Below are positions 1 through 8,265 of a stretch of 64,000 nucleotides of DNA, piece after piece; position 1 is the first letter of the stretch, and each line of letters starts with the position of its first letter. The notes under the pieces were generated by a model, which made no database searches, was not told the origin of the DNA, and saw nothing but the letters and a program-made list of their open reading frames with translations. The position numbers were made by a program, and so were the translations under genes. This DNA is from an uncultured Prevotellaceae bacterium. Lineage in GTDB: Bacteria; Bacteroidota; Bacteroidia; Bacteroidales; Muribaculaceae. The stretch covers positions 186,001 through 250,000 of the forward strand of contig ONOU01000001.1 in assembly GCA_900319525.1 (NCBI GenBank). The letters are read 5' to 3'.

Positions 1-802
1 CCATGAAGTAAACCGTCGAAACGCCCATGTTGAACTTGATGCGGTTAGCCACCTCGTCGGCGGTGAAACCGGCCTCGGTCATCATGGCCATCCACTCGGC
101 ACCCCAAGCCAGGGCATAACCCAACTCCTGGTAGATGTAGGCACCGGCGTTGTTCAATGCCAGCGAGTCAACGCTGAGCACGCGCAGGTGAGCGACGGGC
201 TTAACGGTGTTCATCAGGTCGGTAGCCATCTTGACGATATCGCCAGGGAAGGGCTCGCCGTGCTTGAACATGCGCTTGAACGGATTGAAGGCGATTGAGC
301 CAACAAAGGTGTCCTCGCAGCCAGCCTCCTTGCACAGGGCTACCAACTGCTCGGCATAACCCAGGGCGCACTTGGGGCAGCACTGGATGTTGATTTCACA
401 AGCAGGGAGGACGATGCCAGCCAGCAGGGCCTTGAGATCAACGTCACCACCATGGAAACGGAAGCCAATCGAGTTGATACCCTTGTCAAGAACCTCGAGA
501 GCCTTGGCGTTGGCAGCCTTTACATCCTCGCTGTTAACGTCGATGTCCTGGCGAACCTTCCAGTCGTTGTTGTAGCGAGTACCGCGGACATAGGGGAACT
601 CACCAGGGAGTGATTTGGTCTGCTTGAGGTCGGCAATGTCAACGCTGCGATACAGCGGCTGAGCATTGAAGCCCTCGTTTGTCCGCCAAACCATTTTCTT
701 CTCAAAGTCGGCCCCTTTCAGGTCAACTTCGGCCTTGGCACGCCACTCCTCGGGAGTGACAGGCGCGAATTGGTCGAACAATTTCTTTTTTGTTTCTGCC
801 AT
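1..802 (-). CDS. mutA: methylmalonyl-CoA mutase small subunit, N-terminal part (cut by left edge)
   Basis: This is the first 267 residues of the small (beta) subunit of methylmalonyl-CoA mutase, the partner of the catalytic B12-binding subunit that interconverts succinyl-CoA and methylmalonyl-CoA on the propionate route of Bacteroidales. The translation opens with MAETKKKLFDQF, carries the family block YVRGTRYNNDWKVRQDID near residue 75 and continues without a stop to the left edge. More than half of the usual roughly 620 residues lies outside the window. The ATG at 802 was chosen because it begins the conserved N-terminus and has a TACCTTTG promoter element 85 bases upstream. The large subunit mutB is expected just beyond the edge; that is inference. 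Confidence 0.9.
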   Translation of the reverse strand, partial: MAETKKKLFDQFAPVTPEEWRAKAEVDLKGADFEKKMVWRTNEGFNAQPLYRSVDIADLKQTKSLPGEFPYVRGTRYNNDWKVRQDIDVNSEDVKAANAKALEVLDKGINSIGFRFHGGDVDLKALLAGIVLPACEINIQCCPKCALGYAEQLVALCKEAGCEDTFVGSIAFNPFKRMFKHGEPFPGDIVKMATDLMNTVKPVAHLRVLSVDSLALNNAGAYIYQELGYALAWGAEWMAMMTEAGFTADEVANRIKFNMGVSTVYFM

Positions 803-886
803 AAAAATAGTAAATTATATAGTAACCTTTAAAATAATAGTCACTGTTGATCAATGCAACGCTGGACAATCCCAGCATTCAAGCGG

Positions 887-894
887 CAAAGGTA
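887..894 (-). promoter_or_regulatory. -7 promoter element of mutA
   Basis: The minus strand reads TACCTTTG here, matching the Bacteroidota -7 consensus TAnnTTTG. It lies 85 bases upstream of the mutA start. No clear TTTG -33 box is seen at the usual spacing. Confidence 0.5.
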
Positions 895-986
895 CGAATA
901 ATTGCCGAATAAAAATCTAATTTTCACATTAAACATTATTAAAAAGAAGGAACAGCTGTCCTAGGGGCTGGATAATCGGCGGCAAA

Positions 987-1018
987 TTTGCGCGCATGAG
1001 ACAAAAAAAGTACTTTTG
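987..1018 (+). promoter_or_regulatory. Bacteroidota -33/-7 promoter of the acyltransferase gene
   Basis: TTTG at 987-990, a 20-base spacer and TACTTTTG at 1011-1018 form a complete Bacteroidota promoter. It ends only 11 bases before the ATG at 1030, so the transcript would have almost no leader. Confidence 0.7.
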
Positions 1019-1029
1019 CATAACAAATT

Positions 1030-2058
1030 ATGCTGCTATCATTACTACTGGCCATATTGATCTTAACCCTATATGGATCACGCCTAGCAACTGGCGGGTT
1101 CCATGCCGACTATCTGGATAGAGGGAAAACCGACTCAATCAAGGGGATCTTTATCCTGTTGATCGTATTGGCTCATTCCATGCAGTATGTAAAAGGTTGC
1201 TGCTATTCGCCTGTGAGATTCGGCGACACGGCTTTCAAGTGGTTCCTTCATGAACTGTCACAGCTGGTTGTAGTGATGTTTCTTTTTTATTCGGGGTATG
1301 GCGTTGGCGAGTCTTTCAAGAAGAAAGGGGCCGCCTATGTGAAAAAGATACCCCGGCACCGCATCCTGGCGACACTCGTCAACTTTGACATCGCCGTCGG
1401 TGTCTTTATCATCATCAATCTGTTACTAGGTGTGCCCATCACCCTGCGGCAAAGCCTGCTGTCGTTCACCGGGTGGGAAGATGTGGGCAACAGCAATTGG
1501 TATATCTTTGTCATACTGGTGTGCTACACATTGACCTATATGGTACTATCCGTCGCCAGGACCAAGCTTGCGAGAGTAACGCTCCTGTTCGCCTCGTGCC
1601 TGCCGGTCATGCTGGTGTTGTACTATACTCGCGGCAGCTGGTGGTATGACACGATGCTGTGTTACCCTGCGGGCTTCGCCTTCTCCATGTACAGGCGGCA
1701 GGCCGAGTCCCTGTTCAAGAAACGCTACTGGATAGCCCTGTGCGCATGCGTTGTCGCGTTCTTTGTCCTGCGCGCCATTCAGCCCGACAACTACCGGCTG
1801 GCCTATAACCTGATGAGCATATCCTTTGCCCTGATTGTCGTGCTGACAACCATGAAGCTGGGCATTGACAATCCCCTATTGCGCTGGGCGGGCAGCAACC
1901 TGTTCCCGATTTATATCTACATGAGAGTTCCCATGCTGATTATCGAACAGACGCACCCCGAACTGATTGCCGCCCAACCCTTCCTCTTCATTCTCATCAG
2001 CCTGACGGTAACCATTGTCATTGCCCGCTGCTACCGATACTGGCAAGTGAAAATGTAA
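1030..2058 (+). CDS. acyltransferase 3 family membrane protein
   Basis: A 342-residue integral membrane protein of the acyltransferase 3 family, which moves acyl groups from acyl-CoA or similar donors onto exported sugars or surface polymers. The first half holds the family signature KGIFILLIVLAHS at residues 38-50, with the expected basic residue and His49. About ten hydrophobic segments follow and the protein ends in a short basic tail. Its acceptor cannot be read from the sequence, and no polysaccharide genes are beside it. It stands alone on the plus strand between mutA and an ECF S component, with its own near-leaderless promoter. Confidence 0.75.
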   Translation: MLLSLLLAILILTLYGSRLATGGFHADYLDRGKTDSIKGIFILLIVLAHSMQYVKGCCYSPVRFGDTAFKWFLHELSQLVVVMFLFYSGYGVGESFKKKGAAYVKKIPRHRILATLVNFDIAVGVFIIINLLLGVPITLRQSLLSFTGWEDVGNSNWYIFVILVCYTLTYMVLSVARTKLARVTLLFASCLPVMLVLYYTRGSWWYDTMLCYPAGFAFSMYRRQAESLFKKRYWIALCACVVAFFVLRAIQPDNYRLAYNLMSISFALIVVLTTMKLGIDNPLLRWAGSNLFPIYIYMRVPMLIIEQTHPELIAAQPFLFILISLTVTIVIARCYRYWQVKM

Positions 2059-2159
2059 TACAGCCACGCCCAGATTCTCCCCCTGGTGAATTCCTAGTGA
2101 ATTTAAGGGGAAAACACACTTTTTTGTGAAATCGAGTTGTATAGATCACAAGAATAGAC

Positions 2160-2167
2160 TATCTTTG
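2160..2167 (+). promoter_or_regulatory. -7 promoter element of the ECF S-component gene
   Basis: TATCTTTG matches the TAnnTTTG consensus and sits 30 bases upstream of the ATG at 2198. The -33 box is imperfect (GTTG near 2136). Confidence 0.5.
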
Positions 2168-2197
2168 CGTCTCAACAGCTAAAATCTAGAAATCAAA

Positions 2198-2722
2198 ATG
2201 GAAACTAACGTGACTACCGCAACCGTTAAATTGTATTCTCTGGGATGGCGCGAGATGCGCACCTATCTGTTCGCATTGCTGTTCATCGCCGGCAACATCG
2301 TGCTGCCGCAGCTGTGCCACCTGATCCCGCAGGGAGGCTTGATGCTGCTGCCCATCTACTTCTTCACGCTCATCGCTGCCTACAAGTTCGGCCTGCGCGT
2401 GGGACTGTTGACGGCTGTGCTGTCGCCGCTGATCAACTCGGCGTTGTTCGGCATGCCTGCCGCTGCCGCATTGCCCGTCATCACCATCAAGGGCGTGCTG
2501 CTGGCCGCTGCTGCCGCATGGATGGCCAGTCGCAGCAAGGGCGCGTCACTCACGGTCCTCGTTGCCGTAGTGCTGGGCTATCAACTCGCGGGTGGCGCCA
2601 TCGAGTGGGCCATGACAGGAAGCGTCGCCAGCGCCTTGCAGGACTGGAAACTGGGCTGGCCCGGCATGCTGCTGCAAGCCGTGGGCGGCTGGCTGGTCAT
2701 CAACAGCCTGCTGCGCAAGTAA
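2198..2722 (+). CDS. ECF transporter S component, substrate unknown
   Basis: A 174-residue, very hydrophobic protein with five or six membrane segments that resembles the substrate-binding S component of energy-coupling-factor vitamin transporters. Typical features are the small size, the glycine- and alanine-rich helices, and the stretch LTAVLSPLINSALFGMPAA, like the S-component region after the second helix. No ECF ATPase or T component lies in the window, so it would share a module encoded elsewhere. The 5' leader is only about 25 bases and contains no recognisable vitamin riboswitch, so the substrate stays unknown. A hairpin with a following T-rich tract lies about 100 bases downstream. 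Confidence 0.65.
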   Translation: METNVTTATVKLYSLGWREMRTYLFALLFIAGNIVLPQLCHLIPQGGLMLLPIYFFTLIAAYKFGLRVGLLTAVLSPLINSALFGMPAAAALPVITIKGVLLAAAAAWMASRSKGASLTVLVAVVLGYQLAGGAIEWAMTGSVASALQDWKLGWPGMLLQAVGGWLVINSLLRK

Positions 2723-2817
2723 TAAGGGAATTGTATATCCAAATCGATATCTATCAGCCTATTACGCAGCATAGTGAAGCTTTTTACCGGACACGAACAA
2801 TAAGGGACACAGAACAA

Positions 2818-2863
2818 TTCATCACAGGTCCATCATGAATTGCCGCGGGCAATTGGTGATGAA
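2818..2863 (+). terminator. stem-loop terminator after the ECF S-component gene
   Basis: Outer arms 2818-2825 and 2856-2863 pair, an inner 7-bp stem (2838-2844 with 2848-2854) sits inside them, and the sequence CCTTTTCTT follows. It separates the plus-strand ECF gene from the converging DUF3667 gene. Confidence 0.5.
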
Positions 2864-2870
2864 CCTTTTC

Positions 2871-4283
2871 TTATAAAGACATCATCACAACAATCAGGAT
2901 TGCTGCCGGGAACAGTGACAACATGGCGCGCCACGTGCTATGGTAATTCTTATAGACTGCAACAGGCAAGAGGCTCAACGAGACCGACAGGGGCGCAAAC
3001 ACTAGCATAGCGATCACTATCACGATATAGTAGAGGAAAACCGGCACTATAGCAATCGACATGCACTTGAAAATGAAAAGGATGGAGAGCATTGCCGCTT
3101 TGCAGCCGTAATTCACGGCCCGCGGCACAGCTTCTTTATTGGCCTTCAGGAGCCGTTTGGCAAAACTGAACCCCCGCACTATCAGCGCTATGGCAATCGA
3201 GAAAAGCAGGATATCTGCAACAATGTCATATGCATGCTGTGAGATGCTCGTGATGATCACACCTGTCAAGGTGAACAGGGTGAGGCCCACCAGCAAGGTC
3301 AGCAACAGATGTAAAACCGTTGACATCCATGTTAAGCCAAAAAACTGGCGGAAGACAACCGTCAACAGGAAGACAACAGCAATGGAATAGGCGACAAAAG
3401 CATATCCGGCACACTGTTGAAGCAGAGGACTTAGCGATGCCACACTTCCTCCGAGCCAAATCAGTAAGGTTCCCGGAATCAAGCAGAGCAGGAATTGCGC
3501 CAACACATAAGTCAGGAAAATGTATGTCTCGACAAAATTGTATTTGCTCACCCTGTAGAAAGCGATCCAGATACAGATGCCAAGAACAGCGCCAATGAAA
3601 AGCCACTCATAGAGCATGTTCCTGGACAGGAACCAGACCAGCCACACGATCGCCGACAAGAAGGCCCTGAGGTTGCTCAGGTCCGTGGCGCCTGTAATTT
3701 GTAGAGCATCGGCGGCAGCATCAAGTTTGGCCGCCACAAAGGCTTTGATGCCTTCCCAATCAGTCACCTCGTCCAGCCCCACCACCTCAGCAAAGAAACT
3801 GACAGGGGACAGGCCATGAACGCCGGTCAGCCACCCGACAAAAACCAGGAGCACCACTGCTACGGCGACCAGCTTGAATGGCGGGAAATAGAACTGACGA
3901 TGGCCATTCAGGTAATCGCGTATCATGTAGCCCGGTCGCCAGAAGAGCTCCTTCAACGTGCGGAACATCGGCCTGTTGCCCAGTCCCCAGATGTCAAGCA
4001 GGTTAAAAAAGGCCTGTCGCCACGTGTAGCGCTCCCAGGTGCCGATTTGCCCGCATTGCGGGCAGACGCGCCCGGTATAATGATTGCCACAGTTGCAACA
4101 CCTGCGGCTGGTGTCGTCAACTGTCTTGGGAACGATTTCCCGCTGCTGCTGGCGGTGATCCAGGCGTTTAGCCCATGCCCGCACGCGACGATAGGGCGCA
4201 CTCTTCCTCCTGTTGACGGGCTTCTTTACGGGCCCCTTGTCAGGCATACTGACCCACACCTTATTACGCAGCAACTTGTTCAT
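2871..4283 (-). CDS. DUF3667 family membrane protein with N-terminal zinc ribbon
   Basis: A 470-residue protein with a basic N-terminal tail of about 60 residues and a zinc ribbon (CCNCGNHYTGRVCPQCGQ, CxxC...CxxC at residues 62-77). The conserved DUF3667 segment follows, with the LFWRPGYMIRDYLNGHR block, and then about eight membrane segments. The family is common in Bacteroidota and has no established function. The ATG at 4283 lies directly beside a TACCTTTG -7 element at 4288-4295, so the transcript either begins at this ATG or translation starts at the later in-frame ATG at 4247 (MPDKG). The gene is monocistronic as far as can be seen. Confidence 0.75.
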   Translation of the reverse strand: MNKLLRNKVWVSMPDKGPVKKPVNRRKSAPYRRVRAWAKRLDHRQQQREIVPKTVDDTSRRCCNCGNHYTGRVCPQCGQIGTWERYTWRQAFFNLLDIWGLGNRPMFRTLKELFWRPGYMIRDYLNGHRQFYFPPFKLVAVAVVLLVFVGWLTGVHGLSPVSFFAEVVGLDEVTDWEGIKAFVAAKLDAAADALQITGATDLSNLRAFLSAIVWLVWFLSRNMLYEWLFIGAVLGICIWIAFYRVSKYNFVETYIFLTYVLAQFLLCLIPGTLLIWLGGSVASLSPLLQQCAGYAFVAYSIAVVFLLTVVFRQFFGLTWMSTVLHLLLTLLVGLTLFTLTGVIITSISQHAYDIVADILLFSIAIALIVRGFSFAKRLLKANKEAVPRAVNYGCKAAMLSILFIFKCMSIAIVPVFLYYIVIVIAMLVFAPLSVSLSLLPVAVYKNYHSTWRAMLSLFPAAILIVVMMSL

Positions 4284-4287
4284 ACTG

Positions 4288-4295
4288 CAAAGGTA
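4288..4295 (-). promoter_or_regulatory. -7 promoter element of the DUF3667 gene
   Basis: The minus strand reads TACCTTTG, 4 bases upstream of the ATG at 4283. Either the message is leaderless or the true start is the ATG at 4247. Confidence 0.5.
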
Positions 4296-4322
4296 ATACA
4301 ATTTATCAGGAAAGAGAAATCA

Positions 4323-4407
4323 GGAATCAGGAATTTAGCGCTTCGAGGTATTGTGATCATGTTGAGGATCAAAGCAAGAGGATGCCAATACCTAAATTCC
4401 TAATTCC
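4323..4407. repeat. long imperfect palindrome with heptad pattern between tannase and DUF3667 genes
   Basis: Arms 4323-4338 and 4392-4407 pair with one mismatch, and inner arms 4347-4353 and 4386-4392 also pair (GGTATTG with CAATACC), leaving an 8-base bulge. The right flank repeats ATTCCTA with a 7-base period. It probably acts as the transcription end of the leftward tannase operon, though it lacks a clean T-run. Confidence 0.5.
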
Positions 4408-4421
4408 TAATTCTTATTTCC

Positions 4422-5957
4422 TTATTTCAGTGACTTAATCCACTCAAAGAGCTCATCCAGGGCATAGTCACCGCTGTGTGGACGGTTCCATGCCAGCAGA
4501 AAGTTGACATCCTTACCCGCATTCTGCAGTTTCAGCGCCAGATTGATGGGAACAGGGAAGGAGGTGTCATGGTCACGTGCGCCATGACGGATGTACCAGT
4601 GGGGAGCTACATCGGTCATGCCGTCACCTATGAAATTCATTGGATTCAATAGGGCAACGTTTTGAGCTATTTCTTGAGTAACAACGTTACCCGTCTTAGC
4701 GGCACTATACTCTGTGAAATTGACGCTGTTACCCTTGCTGTCGCCAAATTCCTCGTTCTCGCCCGAAGCATTTTGCCCGACTACACCTTGCGTATCGAAT
4801 GCCGGAGCGGTCTTCAACGGCTGAGTAGATACCACATAGTTCAGGTATCGGTCCATGTCGAGGTCGATGATGTACTCCCCTACCCGCTTAGATCCACCTG
4901 GACGCATCATCATGGGAGGACGGTTGCCCATCGGTTTCTTATCGCCACCCATTCGTGTCATGCCGCCATTGATGGGAGGCGCGCCGAAACCTGCTTCTTC
5001 GCTGAAAACGAAGCCCAAGCTATCAGAGATGTCAGCACCGGCATTCTTAGCAATTTGGGCAGAGCGGATAAGTTCGCCCTTGACATAATCGAGGTAGTTA
5101 TCGGCAGTGAGCAGAGTGCCGCCTGGAGTATACAGATTCAGGCTTGCCAAATAAGCCGGAAACATGGCCTTAAGTTCGTTGCTCACGGCCAGCACATCGG
5201 CATCCCCCTGTTGGCGGCTATCGGTGCCGTTGTAGAGCCACTCGTAGGCCATATCGGCGTGGTCAAGGTCGGTAATCGGGCAGTAGCACACGCTGGCAAA
5301 CACATCGTCGCGCTCATCGGCAGCGCCCATGGCCTTGAGCATCGGTTCGTAGGCAGGATTGTTACCCGTTGCACCCATCAACGACGACATGGCGCCACCT
5401 GCGCTGGTGCCGTCGGTAATGATGCGCTCAGCATTACCAGGCATCAAACCGTCGAAATGGCGCAGATAGCGTATTGCTGCCTTCAGGTCGAGAATGGCAG
5501 CGGGCGCTCGGCCCGTGTAGATGGTCTGCCCCTTCTTGATGCCTTTTTTCTTGTCCTTCTTGTCGGCGACTACAGTGGAATTGCGGCCACGCGAGCCAGG
5601 GATTACCAGTACATACCCCTCCTTGAGGGCACGCCCGCTGGCATCACCAGCCTGAGGCTGGCCTGCTGCCGAAGCCATATAACCGCCCACATAGGTGCGC
5701 AGAAAAATCGGTGTCTGCTGCGTTGCGCCATCTGGCACATAGACGTTCAGGAACTGATAGGCTGAGTCCTCAATGTTAGTCACAAAATAGAGGCGCTCAT
5801 AGGCCGTATATCGTATAGTGGAGCCATCGTGCATGGTCATCACACGCGCCTCGCCTACATTGGGATCATACTGCAATGTGGGTTGTGGAGCCTTTGGCCT
5901 GGCCGAAATGCCCAGAGCCACAGCTACGGCAAGCATCAACAATAATGTCTTTTTCAT
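4422..5957 (-). CDS. subtype B tannase-like secreted alpha/beta hydrolase
   Basis: A 511-residue alpha/beta hydrolase with a cleavable signal peptide (about residues 1-19) that resembles subtype B tannases and feruloyl esterases, which release gallate or hydroxycinnamate from plant polyphenol esters. The nucleophile elbow is GTSAGGA (Ser185), preceded by the YVGGYMAS oxyanion-type segment near residue 90. The C-terminal acid and base fit RHGARDHD (Asp462/464) and NRPHSGDY (His494). A Gly/Met/Pro-rich insert lies near residues 325-355. It is the last gene of a leftward set, 9 bases after the esterase lipoprotein. The substrate is inferred from family resemblance only. Confidence 0.7.
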   Translation of the reverse strand: MKKTLLLMLAVAVALGISARPKAPQPTLQYDPNVGEARVMTMHDGSTIRYTAYERLYFVTNIEDSAYQFLNVYVPDGATQQTPIFLRTYVGGYMASAAGQPQAGDASGRALKEGYVLVIPGSRGRNSTVVADKKDKKKGIKKGQTIYTGRAPAAILDLKAAIRYLRHFDGLMPGNAERIITDGTSAGGAMSSLMGATGNNPAYEPMLKAMGAADERDDVFASVCYCPITDLDHADMAYEWLYNGTDSRQQGDADVLAVSNELKAMFPAYLASLNLYTPGGTLLTADNYLDYVKGELIRSAQIAKNAGADISDSLGFVFSEEAGFGAPPINGGMTRMGGDKKPMGNRPPMMMRPGGSKRVGEYIIDLDMDRYLNYVVSTQPLKTAPAFDTQGVVGQNASGENEEFGDSKGNSVNFTEYSAAKTGNVVTQEIAQNVALLNPMNFIGDGMTDVAPHWYIRHGARDHDTSFPVPINLALKLQNAGKDVNFLLAWNRPHSGDYALDELFEWIKSLK

Positions 5958-5966
5958 ACGTCTATC

Positions 5967-6911
5967 TTATTTCTTGGATTGTTCAAATAACCAGTCTCGC
6001 ACTGGGGTCAACTTGTAAGCATAATCAAACGAGGCCATGTGCTCCATGCCCTTTCCATCCTCGGGCAAGACTGTACCGGCTTCAAACTTGATGAAGTTCA
6101 CATGACCGCCTTTGTTGATGAGTTGGATGGCCAATTTGTCCTGATCTTCCTGGGGCAATCTGGCACTCCACGAGGCAGAATCTATTTTAGCATGCTGTTC
6201 ATTAAGTACAGTGGTGAGGTCTCTCATTCCACCCGAGGCCTTCTTGTCACCTCCAGCAACGATGTAGAAGAAACGCTTGTTGCCAAAGTCGTTCATCTTG
6301 CTCGTATCCCACTGGCTGCCCACAAACAGCGAAGCGGCAAACACATCAGGATAAGCGATATTGAAATAGAATGAAATCATACCGCCCATCGACTGGCCAG
6401 TGGTATAGAGACGATTCTTGTCCACATTGTACTTGTCGGCAATCTCATTGAGCAAACTGATGGTCATATCCACCTCGCCAGAATGGTTCCAGTCGTCATC
6501 AACAGCGGTTTCGGAATACTGAGGGACAAGCACAAATGACGGATGGCGGTCCTGATCCTCAGGAGAGGCGAACAACAGGGCGCCGTAACCCTGGGTGAGT
6601 GGAGCGGTCACTTCTTTTCCCGCAGTGCTGGCATCGGCGATGAAGAGCACGAGCGGATAATTCTTCTTCTCCCACCCATCAGGGATAAAGAGATTGTATT
6701 GCATTGATTTACCCGTCGATTTATCCTTGTAGGTAAACTGCTTGAAAGTGGGCACGACAGCCTCCTTGAGCGCAACAAATGCGGTGTCATCATCCTTGTT
6801 GAGCTGCATCGACATGCCATGACGAGGGCCCTTGTCGTGCTTGTCATTCTGCTTGTTGCCACAACTTATGGACAACAGCAAAACCATAGTGAGTAATAAA
6901 ATCTTTTTCAT
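5967..6911 (-). CDS. lipoprotein esterase, alpha/beta hydrolase fold
   Basis: A 314-residue predicted lipoprotein: a short signal peptide ends in the lipobox LSISC with the lipidated Cys17. The body is an alpha/beta hydrolase of the esterase or prolyl-oligopeptidase type, with PLVLFIADAS at the first conserved strand and the nucleophile motif GQSMGG (Ser174). A late GGHVNF segment supplies a likely catalytic histidine. It resembles feruloyl or polyhydroxybutyrate-depolymerase-like esterases. It lies between the MFS transporter and the tannase-like gene with 26- and 9-base gaps, which suggests one operon acting on the same ester substrates at the cell surface. Confidence 0.7.
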   Translation of the reverse strand: MKKILLLTMVLLLSISCGNKQNDKHDKGPRHGMSMQLNKDDDTAFVALKEAVVPTFKQFTYKDKSTGKSMQYNLFIPDGWEKKNYPLVLFIADASTAGKEVTAPLTQGYGALLFASPEDQDRHPSFVLVPQYSETAVDDDWNHSGEVDMTISLLNEIADKYNVDKNRLYTTGQSMGGMISFYFNIAYPDVFAASLFVGSQWDTSKMNDFGNKRFFYIVAGGDKKASGGMRDLTTVLNEQHAKIDSASWSARLPQEDQDKLAIQLINKGGHVNFIKFEAGTVLPEDGKGMEHMASFDYAYKLTPVRDWLFEQSKK

Positions 6912-6937
6912 AATCTCTCATTTATATAATTATTGGT

Positions 6938-8119
6938 TTATTCTGGAGGAAGGCTTTGGAAATGTCGAGTCGTCCACACCTGGAGCAAAAAGAGGAGACT
7001 CAAGATCACACCCACCTTGTACGGGGCTGAGACATCGCCATCGCCAAACATGCCTGAGAGCGGCATTACCAAGATGGGCGAAATGAATTGCCCAAGATAC
7101 AAAGCGGCCGAGATCAGCGGCATGACAGTAGTAGCAGAGTTCTTGCCGCCCTTGATGCTGGCGATGGTATTCAAGTAAGGCACGCCCACACCGGCAGCAA
7201 TGCCGATCAATGCCGAGCCAACTACAAGGCTAGTGACATTGCCAAGCAAATAAAACCCATAACCCATCAGGAAACTGACTGGGGCAAAATACTTGATGGG
7301 GCGACGAAAAGCCTTCATCAGATGCCCAAAGGCCAAACCCACAAAGAATGCCACGACATCAAGGCCAACCATAATCATGGTGATAGCCTGCGACGATAAT
7401 GACGTCTGTTCGCTGGCTATGATAGCGAAATTGGTCGGGAAGATGAAGAAAATCATCATTAGCAACAACATGCCGATGACCGACGGATGGAACTTGAGCA
7501 AGTGTCGAGGCTCAAAGGCATTGCCCTGTTTGTCATGGGATGACAACTGTTCGTTGGGGAGCCACACGATTACCATCACCAATGCAATCAACCCAAGGAC
7601 ATAGACAAGGAAAGCATAATTCCACTCGACGGTTGCCAGCAAGCCAGCCAATAAGGTTGCCACAACGCCTCCCATCTGGTTCATCGCCGCAGATAGTCCC
7701 ATCAGTCGAGCCAGTTCGCGTGGCGGGAAATAATAGGCCAGCAGACCCGTGGAGAGCGGCATGATCAAGCCAACACTCACCCCCAACAATGCACGCATGG
7801 CCAGCAGCACGTGTATCTCACGAACAAAATAGCAACCAGCCCCAGCAACGACATAGAGCACGAGTCCAAGTGTGGCGATAGAACGTGTGCGCAGTCTCTT
7901 ACTGATACTACGGAAGAACAGGCTGGTGACAATAATCAGCAGAGCAGGAATGCTTACAATGAGTTGCACAAGCAGATCGGGGGCTGTGCAAAAGTGCTGC
8001 TTAATGATGCCCAGCGCAGGAGCGATAGCGGCACCTGCCATGACCGTGAGCAACGACATGGAGAGGATAGTAGCGGTCACCTGACGGGTAACTTCAATTT
8101 TTCTTGTCATAAAAATCAA
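6938..8119 (-). CDS. MFS transporter, first gene of the tannase/esterase operon
   Basis: A 393-residue major facilitator with twelve predicted membrane segments. The cytoplasmic loop RSISKRLRTRSIATLGLVL near residue 70 has the form of the MFS loop 2-3 motif, and a basic region after helix six (FEPRHLLKFHPS) is typical of the central loop. Its substrate is unknown, but its position directly upstream of two secreted esterases suggests import of the released product or export of an aromatic acid. The ATG at 8119 is about 75 bases from a TAATTTTG element. The far C-terminus is short and basic, as expected. Confidence 0.75.
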   Translation of the reverse strand: MIFMTRKIEVTRQVTATILSMSLLTVMAGAAIAPALGIIKQHFCTAPDLLVQLIVSIPALLIIVTSLFFRSISKRLRTRSIATLGLVLYVVAGAGCYFVREIHVLLAMRALLGVSVGLIMPLSTGLLAYYFPPRELARLMGLSAAMNQMGGVVATLLAGLLATVEWNYAFLVYVLGLIALVMVIVWLPNEQLSSHDKQGNAFEPRHLLKFHPSVIGMLLLMMIFFIFPTNFAIIASEQTSLSSQAITMIMVGLDVVAFFVGLAFGHLMKAFRRPIKYFAPVSFLMGYGFYLLGNVTSLVVGSALIGIAAGVGVPYLNTIASIKGGKNSATTVMPLISAALYLGQFISPILVMPLSGMFGDGDVSAPYKVGVILSLLFLLQVWTTRHFQSLPPE

Positions 8120-8192
8120 TTGGAGTTGTTCCAGAGGGTGACAGCCCTCGCAGCTCTACCAAGCTGTTTCTAGATGGTTACTAAATCGGGTG

Positions 8193-8200
8193 CAAAATTA
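8193..8200 (-). promoter_or_regulatory. -7 promoter element of the MFS-esterase-tannase operon
   Basis: The minus strand reads TAATTTTG, immediately after the terminator of the upstream nucleotidyltransferase gene. This supports a separate transcript for the three-gene set. Confidence 0.55.
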
Positions 8201-8203
8201 CAA

Positions 8204-8240
8204 AAAATCCTGCAATGGTCGATTGACCATGCAGGATTTT
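8204..8240 (-). terminator. terminator of the galactose operon
   Basis: Arms 8204-8220 and 8225-8240 pair over 16 bp with one bulged A, around a 4-base loop. On the minus strand the stem ends in a T-run. It lies about 25 bases after the nucleotidyltransferase stop. Confidence 0.8.
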
Positions 8241-8265
8241 GTCATCTGGAATCGAAACGGAAGGG

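Noticed and set aside
2245-2838. Overlapping plus-strand frame inside the ECF S-component gene
   Set aside because: The product is rich in Arg and His as expected of a shifted frame. The membrane protein frame is the real one.
4662-5765. Long plus-strand open frame opposite the tannase-like gene
   Set aside because: It lies wholly inside a gene with signal peptide and catalytic motifs on the other strand. Its product has no domain features, and it reflects codon bias.
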